From a virus, in the IMG/VR virus record IMGVR_UViG_3300036715_004097, positions 1 through 33,445 of that record: a stretch of 33,445 nt of DNA; one strand, 5' to 3'. This document shows positions 16,480-23,707 of the stretch, piece after piece. The notes beneath the pieces are model-generated. The model was not told where the DNA came from, searched no databases, and worked only from the letters and a program-made list of their open reading frames with translations. The translations under genes were made by a program, and so were the position numbers. Each line of letters opens with the position of its first letter. Within the stretch, counting starts at the first letter, position 1.

Positions 16480-17298
16480 ATGGCCGCCTACGCCACCACC
16501 AACGTGCTCGCAGGCCTCGCTGCGGCCAACTTCACACCTGGCAGCGGCCCTGCCGACGCCACGCGCGGATACCTCAACGACTCGGCGATGGCGGCCCAGT
16601 ACGTCTTCACCGCGGCGGCGGCGGGGAACACCCTCGTCGTCGACCTCGGTGCGCCCGTGACGATGATCGGTTTCGGCATCCTCAACCACAACCTCGCGAC
16701 GATGGCGTCACCCGGCATCACGATTCTGGGGGCAGACGACGCGGGCTTCACGACGGGCGTTGTGATGCCCTTCAGTCCTACGACGGTGCCGACGACGGCA
16801 CCGTCGCAGAAGGAGTTCTGCGCCATCTTCAACCCAACCACGAAGCAGTACTGGAAGCTCACCTTCGGGTGGACCGGCACGTACGCGCTGAAGCTGGGCG
16901 AGCTCTTCGCCATCTCCGCAGCCGTCGGCGGCCTCACCACGCTGTCGCGCGGAAGCGTCGACGGCAGCGGCGAGACGGAGACGCTCCTGCTCAACTCGGA
17001 GCAAATGCAGACGGGCAACATTAAAGTCGCCTTCCTCGCCGGGCCCATTCGCTCAAGGCACTGGAAGACGGTCGACTTCACCGCAGCCCAGCGTGACGAG
17101 TTGCTCGCCCTGTGGCGCGCGGTGAAGGGGCCCGTCACGCCCTTCCTCTGGCTCGAGGCTGCCGTTGCGGGCGCATGCAACGACTGTCTCTTTGGGCGCC
17201 TCCAGCTTGACGCCTTCGCGTGGACGTGGGCCGACTACAACCTTGTGCAGCCGCCCGACTTCGTCCTCGTCTCTGAGGGCCGGGAGGTGGGCTCGTGA
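16480..17298 (+). CDS. Distal tail protein-like (Dit position)
   Basis: A 272-residue beta protein directly after the tape measure. The first half (AGNTLVVDLGAPVTMIGFGILNHNL) reads like a discoidin or carbohydrate-binding jelly roll, where a point of difference from ideal axes is mapped by a sequence such as KQYWKLTFGW. The second half (RSRHWKTVDFTAAQRDELLALWRAVKGPVTPFLWLEA) looks like the DUF2460-type or Dit-like ring part. Such proteins join the tail tube to the hub. Its stop overlaps the next GTG. Confidence 0.6.
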   Translation: MAAYATTNVLAGLAAANFTPGSGPADATRGYLNDSAMAAQYVFTAAAAGNTLVVDLGAPVTMIGFGILNHNLATMASPGITILGADDAGFTTGVVMPFSPTTVPTTAPSQKEFCAIFNPTTKQYWKLTFGWTGTYALKLGELFAISAAVGGLTTLSRGSVDGSGETETLLLNSEQMQTGNIKVAFLAGPIRSRHWKTVDFTAAQRDELLALWRAVKGPVTPFLWLEAAVAGACNDCLFGRLQLDAFAWTWADYNLVQPPDFVLVSEGREVGS

Positions 17299-19553
17299 GC
17301 ACCTTCGCACAGCTCGTTTCGCGCCCGTCGCCTGGGGTGGCCTACTTCCTCGACGTCTCGCTCGACCGCTTCGCCACGACCTACAAGCGCTATGCGACGC
17401 ACTACGCGAGCGCAATGGACCTCGTCAGCCCGGCGACGGAGGTGCGTATCGTGCAGCACGGCATGGGCGTGCTTCAGCGCGCCTTCGCGCCAGACCACGG
17501 CGTGACGGCATCCACCATCGAGGTGACGCTAGCCAACACCGACGGTGGTGCTGACTGGTTTGTCGACCGCACCAGCTTCGCCAACGTGCAGAAGGCGCAG
17601 TTCCGTCTTACGTGTCTCGCCTACGACGCCAACAATCCGAGCGACTCCGCTTCGAAGGTGCTGGGGCTTTTTGTTTGTATGAATCCTCCGGTGCGAAACG
17701 GCTCGCGCATCGAACTCTCGCTCGCCGACAACGTACTGGGTGACGCGGGCGAGGTGGTCAGCACCCCGACGATTCGAGACTGGTGCGCCATTGACGACCC
17801 CTGGCGGCCCACCGACTTGGCGGCCATCGTCAATGGTGGCCTCACGGATTACGGCGGAGGCCTGTACGCTCAGCCTGACCAGTGGGGACAAGTCAAAGGC
17901 TTCAACTTCGACTCGCCGATTCAGCTCGCGTTCGGCACAGACATCACCCCCGTGCGTGTGTACCAGGACTGCTTCGTTATCTGCGCCGTTGCGGGGTCTG
18001 CCGGCTCGCTTCCTATCAGCGACATCACGGCGGTCAACTACGCGCCCGTCCCGCTGTCGGCGGCGCTGCGTGCTTCGAACGGAAGCTATACCTCTTCGTT
18101 GTACTCGGCCGGGAACCTGCCGCAGCGGTACGCGCGATACGACCCAAACGGTAACCCAATCGGCTCGTCTATCTTTTGGACCGTCCGACGCACGCCCGAT
18201 ATCGTGAAGAACGGGAAAACGTTCCACTTGTTGTGGATCCAGATCAGCCTCACCACGCAGAACGGCGGCTCTGAGTACCTGGCGAAGCAAGGCTTCGACG
18301 TCAGCGACGTCGCCTCCCTCTTCTACGGCTACGGCGTCTATGACTTGCTGTCGCCCATCACCGTCCACGGCGCGCTCTTCAGCCACCCCGCCAACGACAT
18401 CACCGCCGACACAGGGCAGCCAACACCCTCAGTGGCGCTTGACCTGCTCACCTACTACACGCGCGCCACGGTGCCGATCGACACGGCCAGCTTCACGGCG
18501 ATGGCGAAACTTCGAGCGCTGCCCGCAAATGGCGTCGTCGTGCCAGGCGCGATGTTGAACAAGACGCAGTCACTCGGCGATGGCGCGATGGTGAAGGCCC
18601 TTCGCGGCCTCTGCTCGGCTGGGAACTTCGACATCTTCGTGCGGTGGGACGGTACCTTCGTGGCCTCTGCGCAGGTGTCCGACTTCTCCACCCTCGCCGC
18701 GACGCCGGCCGTCCTCGACGAAACGCTCTTCAAGGCTGACGTGACGGACCGAATCCCCTCGGTGACGGAGCGCGGAGCGCCATTCAATCGGCTCTTCTTC
18801 TCGAAGGGCGGCCAGCGTTACGGCCCCTACGACGACGCCGCCAGCATCGCCGCTTGGGGGAAGGTCATCTCGACGGAAATCAACGTCGATTGGTGCCTCT
18901 ACCTGCCTACCGGAATCGGCCGCGACAACGCCAGTATTCGCACGCTCGTCACGGCCACTACCTGGTTGAACGGGCTCAACTACGAGCTGGGCGACTACGT
19001 CACGTTCAGCTGGAGCCGCGGCGCCCTCGGCGGCCCCTACACGGCCAACCTGTTCCGTATTGAAGGCATCGCGCTCGACCCGGCCAGTTCGACGGTGCAA
19101 CTCACGCTCTCATGGCAGAGCGACCTCGGAGCCCCGAGTAACCTGCCATACCTGCTCGACGACGAGACGCTGGCCACGCGGGTGGCCTACTCGGCGGGGC
19201 GCACCATCACGCTCACCACCACGTCAACAACCGTCGTCTTCGCATCAGGCTCACTCCTCACCGACGGCGTCACGGCCGGCGACACCATTATCGTGCTCGA
19301 CGCCGCCGAGACGTCGCCCACGGGCTTTCAGCGCAACCGCGTGTTGAACATCATCAGCATCACCGACGCCACGCATCTGGTGGTCGATGCGAGCGACTTC
19401 GGCACGGGCGGACCCTTCACGCTCGCCGGCTGGGAGATTCGCCGCGGGGCGCTCACTTACCGGGCCAACGCTGCCGTCTTCGGCAAGCTCTCCAGCGCCA
19501 CCGGCTTCTTCTCCGACGGCACCACCATCGCCAACAAGCTGCTCGACGGGTGA
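17295..19553 (+). CDS. Tail hub / baseplate protein
   Basis: A 752-residue protein beginning at GTG overlapping the previous stop. The N-terminal half (VAYFLDVSLDRFATTYKRYATHY, then ITDYG-type beta repeats) and the long central part (LDLLTYYTRATVPIDTASFTAM, then ALRGLCSAGNFDIFVRWDGTF) have the layout of siphovirus tail-associated hub proteins. The last 150 residues are a small beta domain (TITLTTTSTTVVFASGSLLTDGVTAGDTIIVLD). No peptidase or lysozyme motif is visible. Position between the Dit-like protein and tip proteins supports a hub role at the centre of the tail tip. Confidence 0.68.
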   Translation: MSTFAQLVSRPSPGVAYFLDVSLDRFATTYKRYATHYASAMDLVSPATEVRIVQHGMGVLQRAFAPDHGVTASTIEVTLANTDGGADWFVDRTSFANVQKAQFRLTCLAYDANNPSDSASKVLGLFVCMNPPVRNGSRIELSLADNVLGDAGEVVSTPTIRDWCAIDDPWRPTDLAAIVNGGLTDYGGGLYAQPDQWGQVKGFNFDSPIQLAFGTDITPVRVYQDCFVICAVAGSAGSLPISDITAVNYAPVPLSAALRASNGSYTSSLYSAGNLPQRYARYDPNGNPIGSSIFWTVRRTPDIVKNGKTFHLLWIQISLTTQNGGSEYLAKQGFDVSDVASLFYGYGVYDLLSPITVHGALFSHPANDITADTGQPTPSVALDLLTYYTRATVPIDTASFTAMAKLRALPANGVVVPGAMLNKTQSLGDGAMVKALRGLCSAGNFDIFVRWDGTFVASAQVSDFSTLAATPAVLDETLFKADVTDRIPSVTERGAPFNRLFFSKGGQRYGPYDDAASIAAWGKVISTEINVDWCLYLPTGIGRDNASIRTLVTATTWLNGLNYELGDYVTFSWSRGALGGPYTANLFRIEGIALDPASSTVQLTLSWQSDLGAPSNLPYLLDDETLATRVAYSAGRTITLTTTSTTVVFASGSLLTDGVTAGDTIIVLDAAETSPTGFQRNRVLNIISITDATHLVVDASDFGTGGPFTLAGWEIRRGALTYRANAAVFGKLSSATGFFSDGTTIANKLLDG

Positions 19554-19556
19554 CCT

Positions 19557-20540
19557 ATGCCTTTCAGCGTAATTCCCTCGAAGGCATGGAAGGACTCGCT
19601 CGGTCCCCAGGCCCTCACCACGATGAGCGAAAACCTCCGTTACCTGCGGCGAGCCTCTGCGCGCGAGCACCGTTGGAGCAACGGACAGCACAACGCCTTC
19701 GAGGTGCCGCGCATCGTCGGGCGCATCGTGGCCAACGCTTGGACGGGGAGCTACCCCGGCGAGTTCACCTTCTCGCACCCCGGGACGGGCCAGTACCGCT
19801 TCGTCTTCGCCGCTGGCGGAAATGTTGCCCTGTCGGTTGGCTCTCTCGACCCTTCGCTGCTGCGCGCGCAGCTCAACGTCCTGCGCGAAAACCAGGTGCC
19901 GTACCTCGCGACATATACGACGTACTTCTCTGCCGGCCTGCTCTACCTCGACGTTTTCGTGCGGCGCCTCACCAGCACGCTGGGTGTCGCGGGGAACGCC
20001 TGGGCACTCATCGACGGCGCCGTCGATGTCGCCATCCACTGTCCTCCGGTGCCCGACGCCATCACCTATGCCGCGCTGCCCCAGGCGTTCACTCGAGGGG
20101 CGTCGCTCCCTGCCGTAGCGTCGAATGCTGCCGACTGGGCGACGCAGGTGCAGGAGGCTGGAGAGATTCAACGCATCCTCTCGGCCGAGCACGTTTCGAC
20201 GACGGGCGAACACAACGTGCTCGAGGTGGCCAAGGCCTCGGGCCTCGTCACGTGGAACGGCACCGCATACAGCACGACGTCGAGCACCATCACCGGCATC
20301 ACGCGGGTGTCGGCGGGCTCGCTCCAACTCACGCATGCGACGTGGGCGACGCTGACGGGCGCTTTCGTCTCCCCCGACTACGCACGGACGAATGGCGGCT
20401 CGCCGACGGTGCCCATCATCGTCAACGCGCGGCAGCAGACGACCGGCATCATGAATGTCTACATCTACGCCTGGGACCAGGTGAACCTGTGGTGGCAAAT
20501 GGCAGACGCCGACTTTTTTATCGCGATGCACGGAGACTGA
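19557..20540 (+). CDS. Tail tip protein with an internal repeat
   Basis: A 327-residue protein. Two copies of a motif REH(4)G(Q/E)HN(2)EV(4)G occur: REHRWSNGQHNAFEV near residue 36 and AEHVSTTGEHNVLEV near residue 212. Each is followed by a short beta stretch that reads like a receptor-facing fold (SYPGEFTFSHPGTGQYRFVF and AYSTTSSTITGITRVSAGS). Such duplication is common in tail tip and adhesin parts. It starts three bases after the hub gene stop and ends next to a GTG start. No known family is assigned. Confidence 0.6.
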   Translation: MPFSVIPSKAWKDSLGPQALTTMSENLRYLRRASAREHRWSNGQHNAFEVPRIVGRIVANAWTGSYPGEFTFSHPGTGQYRFVFAAGGNVALSVGSLDPSLLRAQLNVLRENQVPYLATYTTYFSAGLLYLDVFVRRLTSTLGVAGNAWALIDGAVDVAIHCPPVPDAITYAALPQAFTRGASLPAVASNAADWATQVQEAGEIQRILSAEHVSTTGEHNVLEVAKASGLVTWNGTAYSTTSSTITGITRVSAGSLQLTHATWATLTGAFVSPDYARTNGGSPTVPIIVNARQQTTGIMNVYIYAWDQVNLWWQMADADFFIAMHGD

Positions 20541-21068
20541 GTGGCGACCTATACGAAAATCCCGAAGCCGACTTCAGCCAACTACGCCCTCGGCTACCAA
20601 ACGTTCAACACCGCAACGCAGAATCAACTGGCGCTGCGCGATGCCTGGGTGCTGCGGCATGGCGCAGTCGATTTTCAGCCGCCGCCCGCCAACGCACAGA
20701 GCCGACCCGACTGGACAACGTGGCTGGGGCGCCACAACGATGAGCGAATCCCTCGAGACGTCGTCTACGTGCGACCGCGCGTCAGTGGAGCGTCGTACGC
20801 GGTAGATATGCTGGCAGGGCACCATGCGACGGCTGTTTCGCGCTTCGCTGCGGGCGCCTACTTCGTCAGGGTGCTGGGGCTGCAAAACTACTGGGGCGTC
20901 GCCGCCATCGCGGCAGGAAACTTGGCAGTGTGGGCGATGGCTCGCTCCGACTACCCACCCTACGGAAGCACGTCGCAGTCAGGCATCTGGGTGTTCACCT
21001 ACTCGATGGGTGCGTCGTCGCTCGTTGCTGTCGACGCCCCATTCACCCTCGCCGTCTACGGCAGCTAG
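20541..21068 (+). CDS. Tail tip or adhesin-like protein
   Basis: A 175-residue protein starting at GTG directly after the previous stop (TGAGTG). It has a short helical N-terminus (QNQLALRDAWVLRHGAVDF), a GRHNDERIPRDVVYVRP segment, and a C-terminal beta region rich in Ala, Gly, Tyr and Trp. The RHNDERIPRDV stretch recalls the HN-x-x-EVP motif of the preceding gene, so the two may share a fold. As the last tail gene it is a candidate for host recognition. Its stop overlaps the stop of the leftward lipoprotein gene by four bases. Confidence 0.58.
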   Translation: MATYTKIPKPTSANYALGYQTFNTATQNQLALRDAWVLRHGAVDFQPPPANAQSRPDWTTWLGRHNDERIPRDVVYVRPRVSGASYAVDMLAGHHATAVSRFAAGAYFVRVLGLQNYWGVAAIAAGNLAVWAMARSDYPPYGSTSQSGIWVFTYSMGASSLVAVDAPFTLAVYGS

Positions 21069-21493
21069 CGCGAGCTGCACTGGATCTGGTTCGTCTCGTG
21101 GAATCGACTGCTGGCGCACCACGAGCACGCGAAGCCGACACCGGTGCCGCCATCCACGGAGATGGCGCTCGCCGACGCGTCCCGCTCCCCGCCGCTTCCG
21201 CCTGGAGCGTCGCAGGAGACAAGAGGGCCGCCGTCCGCATAGGCCAGGCACGAGGTGGTTTGGCCGATTTCTGCGCAGCCATCGCACTGCACCTCAACCC
21301 ACTCTCCGGCCGAACACACGCGCATCGTGTTGGACCGCAGGTCGACGTGGAGGGAGCAGAAGGCGCTGTCGGCGCCGAGCTCGCCGCCGGGTGACTTCTC
21401 GAAGAGATAGTCCGGCTTCACGCACCCGCCGTCGGGCAAGTGCTTCCCGTCACCGCACGCGCTCGCCACCACGGCCACCACCAGAAGCATCAT
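21065..21493 (-). CDS. Leftward lipoprotein (moron candidate)
   Basis: A 142-residue protein with a short lipoprotein signal peptide, MMLLVVAVVASACGDG. The lipobox ASAC puts the lipidated cysteine at residue 13, followed by Gly, not the Asp inner-membrane retention signal. The mature part is Cys-rich (for example CDGCAE, SCLAY, FACSWC), suggesting several disulphides. ATG 21493 is chosen because GGAG lies eight bases upstream; an ATG two codons earlier is too close. It is the only leftward gene among late rightward genes. Phage lipoproteins often block superinfection or alter the host surface. That role is an inference, and the ligand is unknown. Confidence 0.72.
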   Translation of the reverse strand: MMLLVVAVVASACGDGKHLPDGGCVKPDYLFEKSPGGELGADSAFCSLHVDLRSNTMRVCSAGEWVEVQCDGCAEIGQTTSCLAYADGGPLVSCDAPGGSGGERDASASAISVDGGTGVGFACSWCASSRFHETNQIQCSSR

Positions 21494-21551
21494 TCGCATG
21501 TCTCCACCGTAGCAGCGCCGGTAACCGCGCGCGCCACTGGATGCACGTACG

Positions 21552-21571
21552 GCGGTGTAGCAGCGAAGGAC
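21552..21571 (+). repeat. 20-base element upstream of endolysin, copy 2
   Basis: GCGGTGTAGCAGCGAAGGAC, identical to 2846-2865, again with 22 bases between its end and the start codon. A partial relative, ACCGTAGCAGCGCCGG, lies at 21505-21520 in front of the leftward lipoprotein gene. The separate GGAGGG nearer the ATG is the ribosome binding site here, so the element is probably not for translation. Confidence 0.7.
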
Positions 21572-21593
21572 GCTCGCGGCGGAGGGTAGCGCC

Positions 21594-22121
21594 ATGCGCT
21601 GGCTCACCGACCAACCGTGGCTGTCTGTCACCGCACCCCTCACCGCTGGCACACTCGCGCGCTCCCCGGAGACGCTCGAGAGGGTGGCCGCGCAGTTCGA
21701 CGTTGAGCGCTCGCCTCGGTACCAGCCGAAGCCTGGGGCCACCTACTGCAACGTCTTCGCGGCCGACGTCACGGCGGCGCTGGGGTGCGCCATTCCCCAC
21801 GTCGACCGAGGGCACGACGGCCTGCTGACGGAACTGACGGCCAACGCCACCGTCGACTGGCTGGCCGGCCCCGGCAGCGTGCGCCACGGGTGGGAGTTGC
21901 TCCCCGACGGGCACACGGCCCAGGCGATGGCCGATGCCGGACGGGTCGCCGTCGCCATCTGGCGCAACACCTCGGGCGGACCCGGACATGTCGCGGTGCT
22001 GATGCCTTCGCACGGCGCGCCCGGCGTCTGGATTGCGCAGGCCGGCGCCCACAACTACGCCCGCGCGCCCCTCGCGTCGGGCTTCGGCGCCCTGCCCGTC
22101 GTCTTCTTCGGGCACCCCTGA
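21594..22121 (+). CDS. Endolysin, Cys/His amidase-peptidase (CHAP/NlpC-like)
   Basis: A 175-residue protein. Residues about 44-63 (RYQPKPGATYCNVFAADVTAALG) hold the likely catalytic Cys at the start of a helix. About 80 residues later GGPGHVAVLMPS supplies the His on a strand, and IAQAGAHNYARAPLASGFG may give the third polar residue. This is the layout of CHAP and NlpC/P60 peptidoglycan hydrolases. There is no signal peptide, so it needs the holin downstream for release. GGAGGG lies eight bases before the ATG. It opens the lysis operon after the 20-base element. Confidence 0.75.
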   Translation: MRWLTDQPWLSVTAPLTAGTLARSPETLERVAAQFDVERSPRYQPKPGATYCNVFAADVTAALGCAIPHVDRGHDGLLTELTANATVDWLAGPGSVRHGWELLPDGHTAQAMADAGRVAVAIWRNTSGGPGHVAVLMPSHGAPGVWIAQAGAHNYARAPLASGFGALPVVFFGHP

Positions 22122-22140
22122 GCCGCCGCCAGCTGCCCAC

Positions 22141-22181
22141 CCGAAGCCACGGCCGTCGCCCACGTCTGACCCGGGCTTCGG
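22141..22181 (+). other. Inverted repeat between endolysin and holin
   Basis: CCGAAGCC and GGCTTCGG form an exact eight-pair stem around 25 bases. It lies in the 102-base gap between the two lysis genes and could tune holin translation or termination. There is no T-run. Confidence 0.35.
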
Positions 22182-22210
22182 CCTCGCAGTCCTCACCTGA
22201 CCTCGCAGTC
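22182..22210 (+). repeat. Short direct repeat before holin
   Basis: CCTCGCAGTC occurs at 22182-22191 and 22201-22210, a 19-base period ending 13 bases before the holin ATG. It could be an operator or chance; nothing else in the gap explains it. Confidence 0.35.
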
Positions 22211-22223
22211 CCCTGGAGCCACC

Positions 22224-22871
22224 ATGCGTCACCTCAAGCTGCACCTGCTGCTCTTCGTCGCCGCCGCTCTCGCCGTCCTCACGCCCGCACTGGCCCTCGC
22301 GCAGGACGGGGGGGCGCCGTTGCCTCTCCCGACGTCCCACGTCGCTCCAGCGCCCGCGCAGAGCCCTCTGCTGGGCCTCTTCTTTGAGTACGCGCTGCCG
22401 CCTCTCCTGACGGGGCTCGGCGGCCTCGTCCTCTGGCTGCTCGGCAAGCTGGGCGACTTCCTCGCCGCCAAGACGTTAGCGCAGGTGCAGGTCTCGCTCG
22501 CCGCGAAGGGCCTCGACGCGTTGAGCAAGTTGACCGTCATCGTGCAGCACACCGTGACGGAGGCCGAGGCGTCCTTGAGGCCCCTCTTCGCCAAGTCGCT
22601 CGAGGACGGAAGACTGACGCCTGAAGAGGGCGCCGCGCTCAAGGCCGCCGTGCTCAAGCAACTCAAGGAGCAACTCGCGCCCGAGCTGCTCGCGCTCGTC
22701 AAGACTGAGCTCGGCGACGCCTTCGAGACGGTGCTCGGTGGTCTCGTCGAGGGCGCCGTCGCCAAGCTGGGCACCTCATCGGCGCCGGCTGCCGCCACCT
22801 CGGCCGCGCTCGCCCTGAAGGCAGCGGAGTTGATGCCGGCCCCCCCTTCGATGCCCCTCGCCGGGAGCTGA
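22224..22871 (+). CDS. Holin-like membrane protein
   Basis: A 215-residue protein with a cleavable-looking signal (about residues 1-26, LLLFVAAALAVLTPALALAQ). A membrane helix lies near 55-75 (LPPLLTGLGGLVLWLLGKLG), followed by a long amphipathic helix region with the block DGRLTPEEGAALKAAVLKQLKEQL. Signal, one membrane helix and a charged cytoplasmic or periplasmic tail resemble LL-H-type phage holins, and the gene follows the endolysin. CTGGAGCCACC lies before the ATG. Its last codons contain a run of seven C, and a -1 slip there would read into an open frame to 23083. Segments of this gene recur antisense in the leftward operon. Confidence 0.68.
   Translation: MRHLKLHLLLFVAAALAVLTPALALAQDGGAPLPLPTSHVAPAPAQSPLLGLFFEYALPPLLTGLGGLVLWLLGKLGDFLAAKTLAQVQVSLAAKGLDALSKLTVIVQHTVTEAEASLRPLFAKSLEDGRLTPEEGAALKAAVLKQLKEQLAPELLALVKTELGDAFETVLGGLVEGAVAKLGTSSAPAAATSAALALKAAELMPAPPSMPLAGS
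22372..22395 (+). repeat. Holin segment repeated at 25072-25095
   Basis: Twenty-four bases encoding GLFFEYA of the holin recur at 25072-25095 with one mismatch (T to C in a wobble position). The second copy lies on the non-coding strand of a leftward gene. Confidence 0.75.
22656..22695 (+). repeat. Holin segment repeated at 23664-23703
   Basis: Forty bases encoding KQLKEQLAPELLA of the holin recur at 23664-23703 with five mismatches, beginning with 14 identical bases. The second copy is immediately beyond the stop of the leftward gene 23938-23708. Confidence 0.75.
22840..22846 (+). other. C7 tract / possible -1 slippery site in holin
   Basis: Seven C in a row, read in frame as GCC-CCC-CCT, make the heptamer C-CCC-CCT (22841-22847), which fits the X-XXY-YYZ slippery rule. 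A -1 slip reaches a frame open to 23083. An extra C in the tract would do the same permanently, so it may be programmed, phase-variable, or a base-count error. Confidence 0.5.
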
Positions 22872-23083
22872 GCGAGGGGCTTACCGCAGTCGACGCGCTG
22901 CCCGTCGGCACGGGGTACGCGCAGTTGCTCGCCGGCCTCGACACCACGGCCGCCTGGGCGCGTGGTGAGGCGGGCTGGCACCCGCGCGCCGGTCTGGACG
23001 TCTATGGCTACGGCGAGGCCCGCGCAGCCTGGGGCGCCACCGTGGAGGGCGTCGTGGGCGTTGGCGTCAGGGCTACGTGGTGA
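22847..23083 (+). CDS. Frame-shifted C-terminal ORF after holin, barrel-like end
   Basis: In the -1 frame of the holin gene an open stretch of 78 codons runs to TGA 23083. It has strong coding look: LTAVDALPVGTGYAQLLAG, then TTAAWARGEAGWHPRAGLDVYGYGEARAAW, ending GVGVRATW. The alternating beta pattern and final aromatic residue recall the C-terminus of an outer-membrane beta barrel. It has no ATG or GTG; CTG 22868 and TTG 22922 are the only in-frame candidates noted, neither with a good Shine-Dalgarno site. It may be expressed by slippage on the C7 tract, or be the tail of a damaged gene. A third lysis protein acting on the outer membrane is a speculative role. Confidence 0.45.
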   Translation, partial: FDAPRRELSEGLTAVDALPVGTGYAQLLAGLDTTAAWARGEAGWHPRAGLDVYGYGEARAAWGATVEGVVGVGVRATW

Positions 23084-23089
23084 GGCTTA

Positions 23090-23107
23090 CTCGGCGTCCT
23101 CGCCGAG
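23090..23107 (+). terminator. Perfect hairpin ending the lysis operon
   Basis: CTCGGCG-TCCT-CGCCGAG is a seven-pair perfect stem with a four-base loop, six bases after TGA 23083. It has no T-run, but it lies between two converging operons, where a bidirectional terminator is expected. From 23108 to 23255 I see no convincing gene; a near-palindrome lies around 23212-23227. Confidence 0.55.
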
Positions 23108-23255
23108 CCGTGTGGCGCCCACCGGCCGGCGGTCTGCGGGGAGACAGCCGAAGGCGTGGGGCGTGACAGGTGGCTGTTGGTCTGGCGCGCCCAACGCCTC
23201 CCCGAAGGGCTTCCGGCGGCCGGAGGGCGATGCCTGGAGAGGAGTGTGGCCCCCG

Positions 23256-23462
23256 TCACTTGCCGCACTGACAACTCGGCACCAGGCAACGCCCCTTCTC
23301 GTGCGTAGTGTCCAGGTGACCGCAGCCGCAGAAGTCAGGCCTCAGGGGGCACGCGCGGCAACTGCACAGCCCGAGTATCAGCGCGGAGCCCCCCCCGAGA
23401 GGAGCCACCTGTTCACCGAGGGAGCCTCCTTGGGCCAGTGTGTCGGGGGCCGCAGTCGGCAT
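23256..23462 (-). CDS. Cys-rich zinc-binding protein end
   Basis: A 68-residue frame whose C-terminal half is strongly Cys-rich: CSCRACPLRPDFCGCGHLDTTHEKGRCLVPSCQCGK. The C-G-C-G-H...H...C...C-x-C arrangement is a familiar small zinc-binding motif of phage and bacterial proteins. The ATG at 23462 lacks a good ribosome binding site. The overlapping upstream frame (23569-23378) has an excellent one and would run into this frame by a -1 slip on the G8 tract at 23396-23389. The two may therefore be one protein of about 104 residues. Confidence 0.45.
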   Translation of the reverse strand: MPTAAPDTLAQGGSLGEQVAPLGGGSALILGLCSCRACPLRPDFCGCGHLDTTHEKGRCLVPSCQCGK

Positions 23463-23569
23463 CGTGGCAACGGCGTGCCAACCTCGGCGTTCAGGGCGTT
23501 GCGAGGGCGTCGCGGCACCTCAAGCGCGATGCGGTGAGGGCAGCCGCTGCTGTAGCGGGCGAAGGGCAT
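23378..23569 (-). CDS. Small protein with repeated SVNRWLLS segment
   Basis: A 63-residue frame starting MPFARYSSGCPHRIALEVP, with CAGGAG five bases before the ATG. Near its end is PKEAPSVNRWLLS, shared with the leftward ORF at 25186. It stops at 23378, just after a run of eight G on the coding strand, where the Cys-rich frame overlaps. Read through a -1 slip, it would supply the N-terminus of that zinc-binding protein. No family is recognised. Confidence 0.45.
   Translation of the reverse strand: MPFARYSSGCPHRIALEVPRRPRNALNAEVGTPLPRCRLRPPTHWPKEAPSVNRWLLSGGAPR
23389..23396 (-). other. G8 tract / possible -1 slippery site
   Basis: Eight C on the plus strand give TCG-GGG-GGG-GCT in the frame from 23569, containing the heptamer G-GGG-GGG. 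A -1 slip moves directly into the Cys-rich frame ending at 23256. One added base would do the same. Confidence 0.5.
23395..23436 (-). repeat. Ribosome-binding-site cassette repeat, copy 1
   Basis: Forty-two bases repeated at 25036-25077 with three adjacent mismatches. On the coding strand it contains AAGGAGG, eight bases, then GTGAACAGGTGGCTCCTC, so it looks like a translation start (MNRWLL) with a perfect Shine-Dalgarno site. It also lies in frame with longer ORFs in both places. Confidence 0.75.
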
Positions 23570-23613
23570 GGGGTCTCCTGAAGGAGGGAAGGCGGCAGGC
23601 TCCAGCAGTGGGC

Positions 23614-23664
23614 CATTGCGGTGCTCCCTGGTGCTGCGGCGTGATTGCCGCGATCAGTGATTTA
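23614..23664 (-). promoter_or_regulatory. Leader copy 2 with hairpin and Shine-Dalgarno
   Basis: Matches 25948-26002 with a few changes. On the minus strand it has AAATCACTGATC, the hairpin GCGGC-AATCAC-GCCGC (23651-23636), GCAGCACCAGGGAGCACC, and an ATG at 23616. That ATG opens only about 41 codons. The -10 sequence of copy 1 is absent and replaced by the antisense holin segment, so this leader looks like a displaced duplicate. Confidence 0.6.
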
Positions 23665-23703
23665 AGCAACTCAAGGAACAGGTCGCACCCGAGGTGCTCG
23701 CGC
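23664..23703 (-). repeat. Antisense copy of holin segment 22656-22695
   Basis: Thirty-five of 40 bases match the holin gene in the same plus-strand orientation, so the leftward transcript here is complementary to holin mRNA. It lies between the stop of 23938-23708 and leader copy 2. Confidence 0.7.
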
Positions 23704-23707
23704 GCCC

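Noticed and set aside
19251-20531. A 426-codon minus-strand open frame across hub and tip genes, and a 397-codon plus frame at 19550-20743.
   Set aside because: Both are Arg/His-rich shadows of real tail genes in another frame, with no ribosome site or motif.
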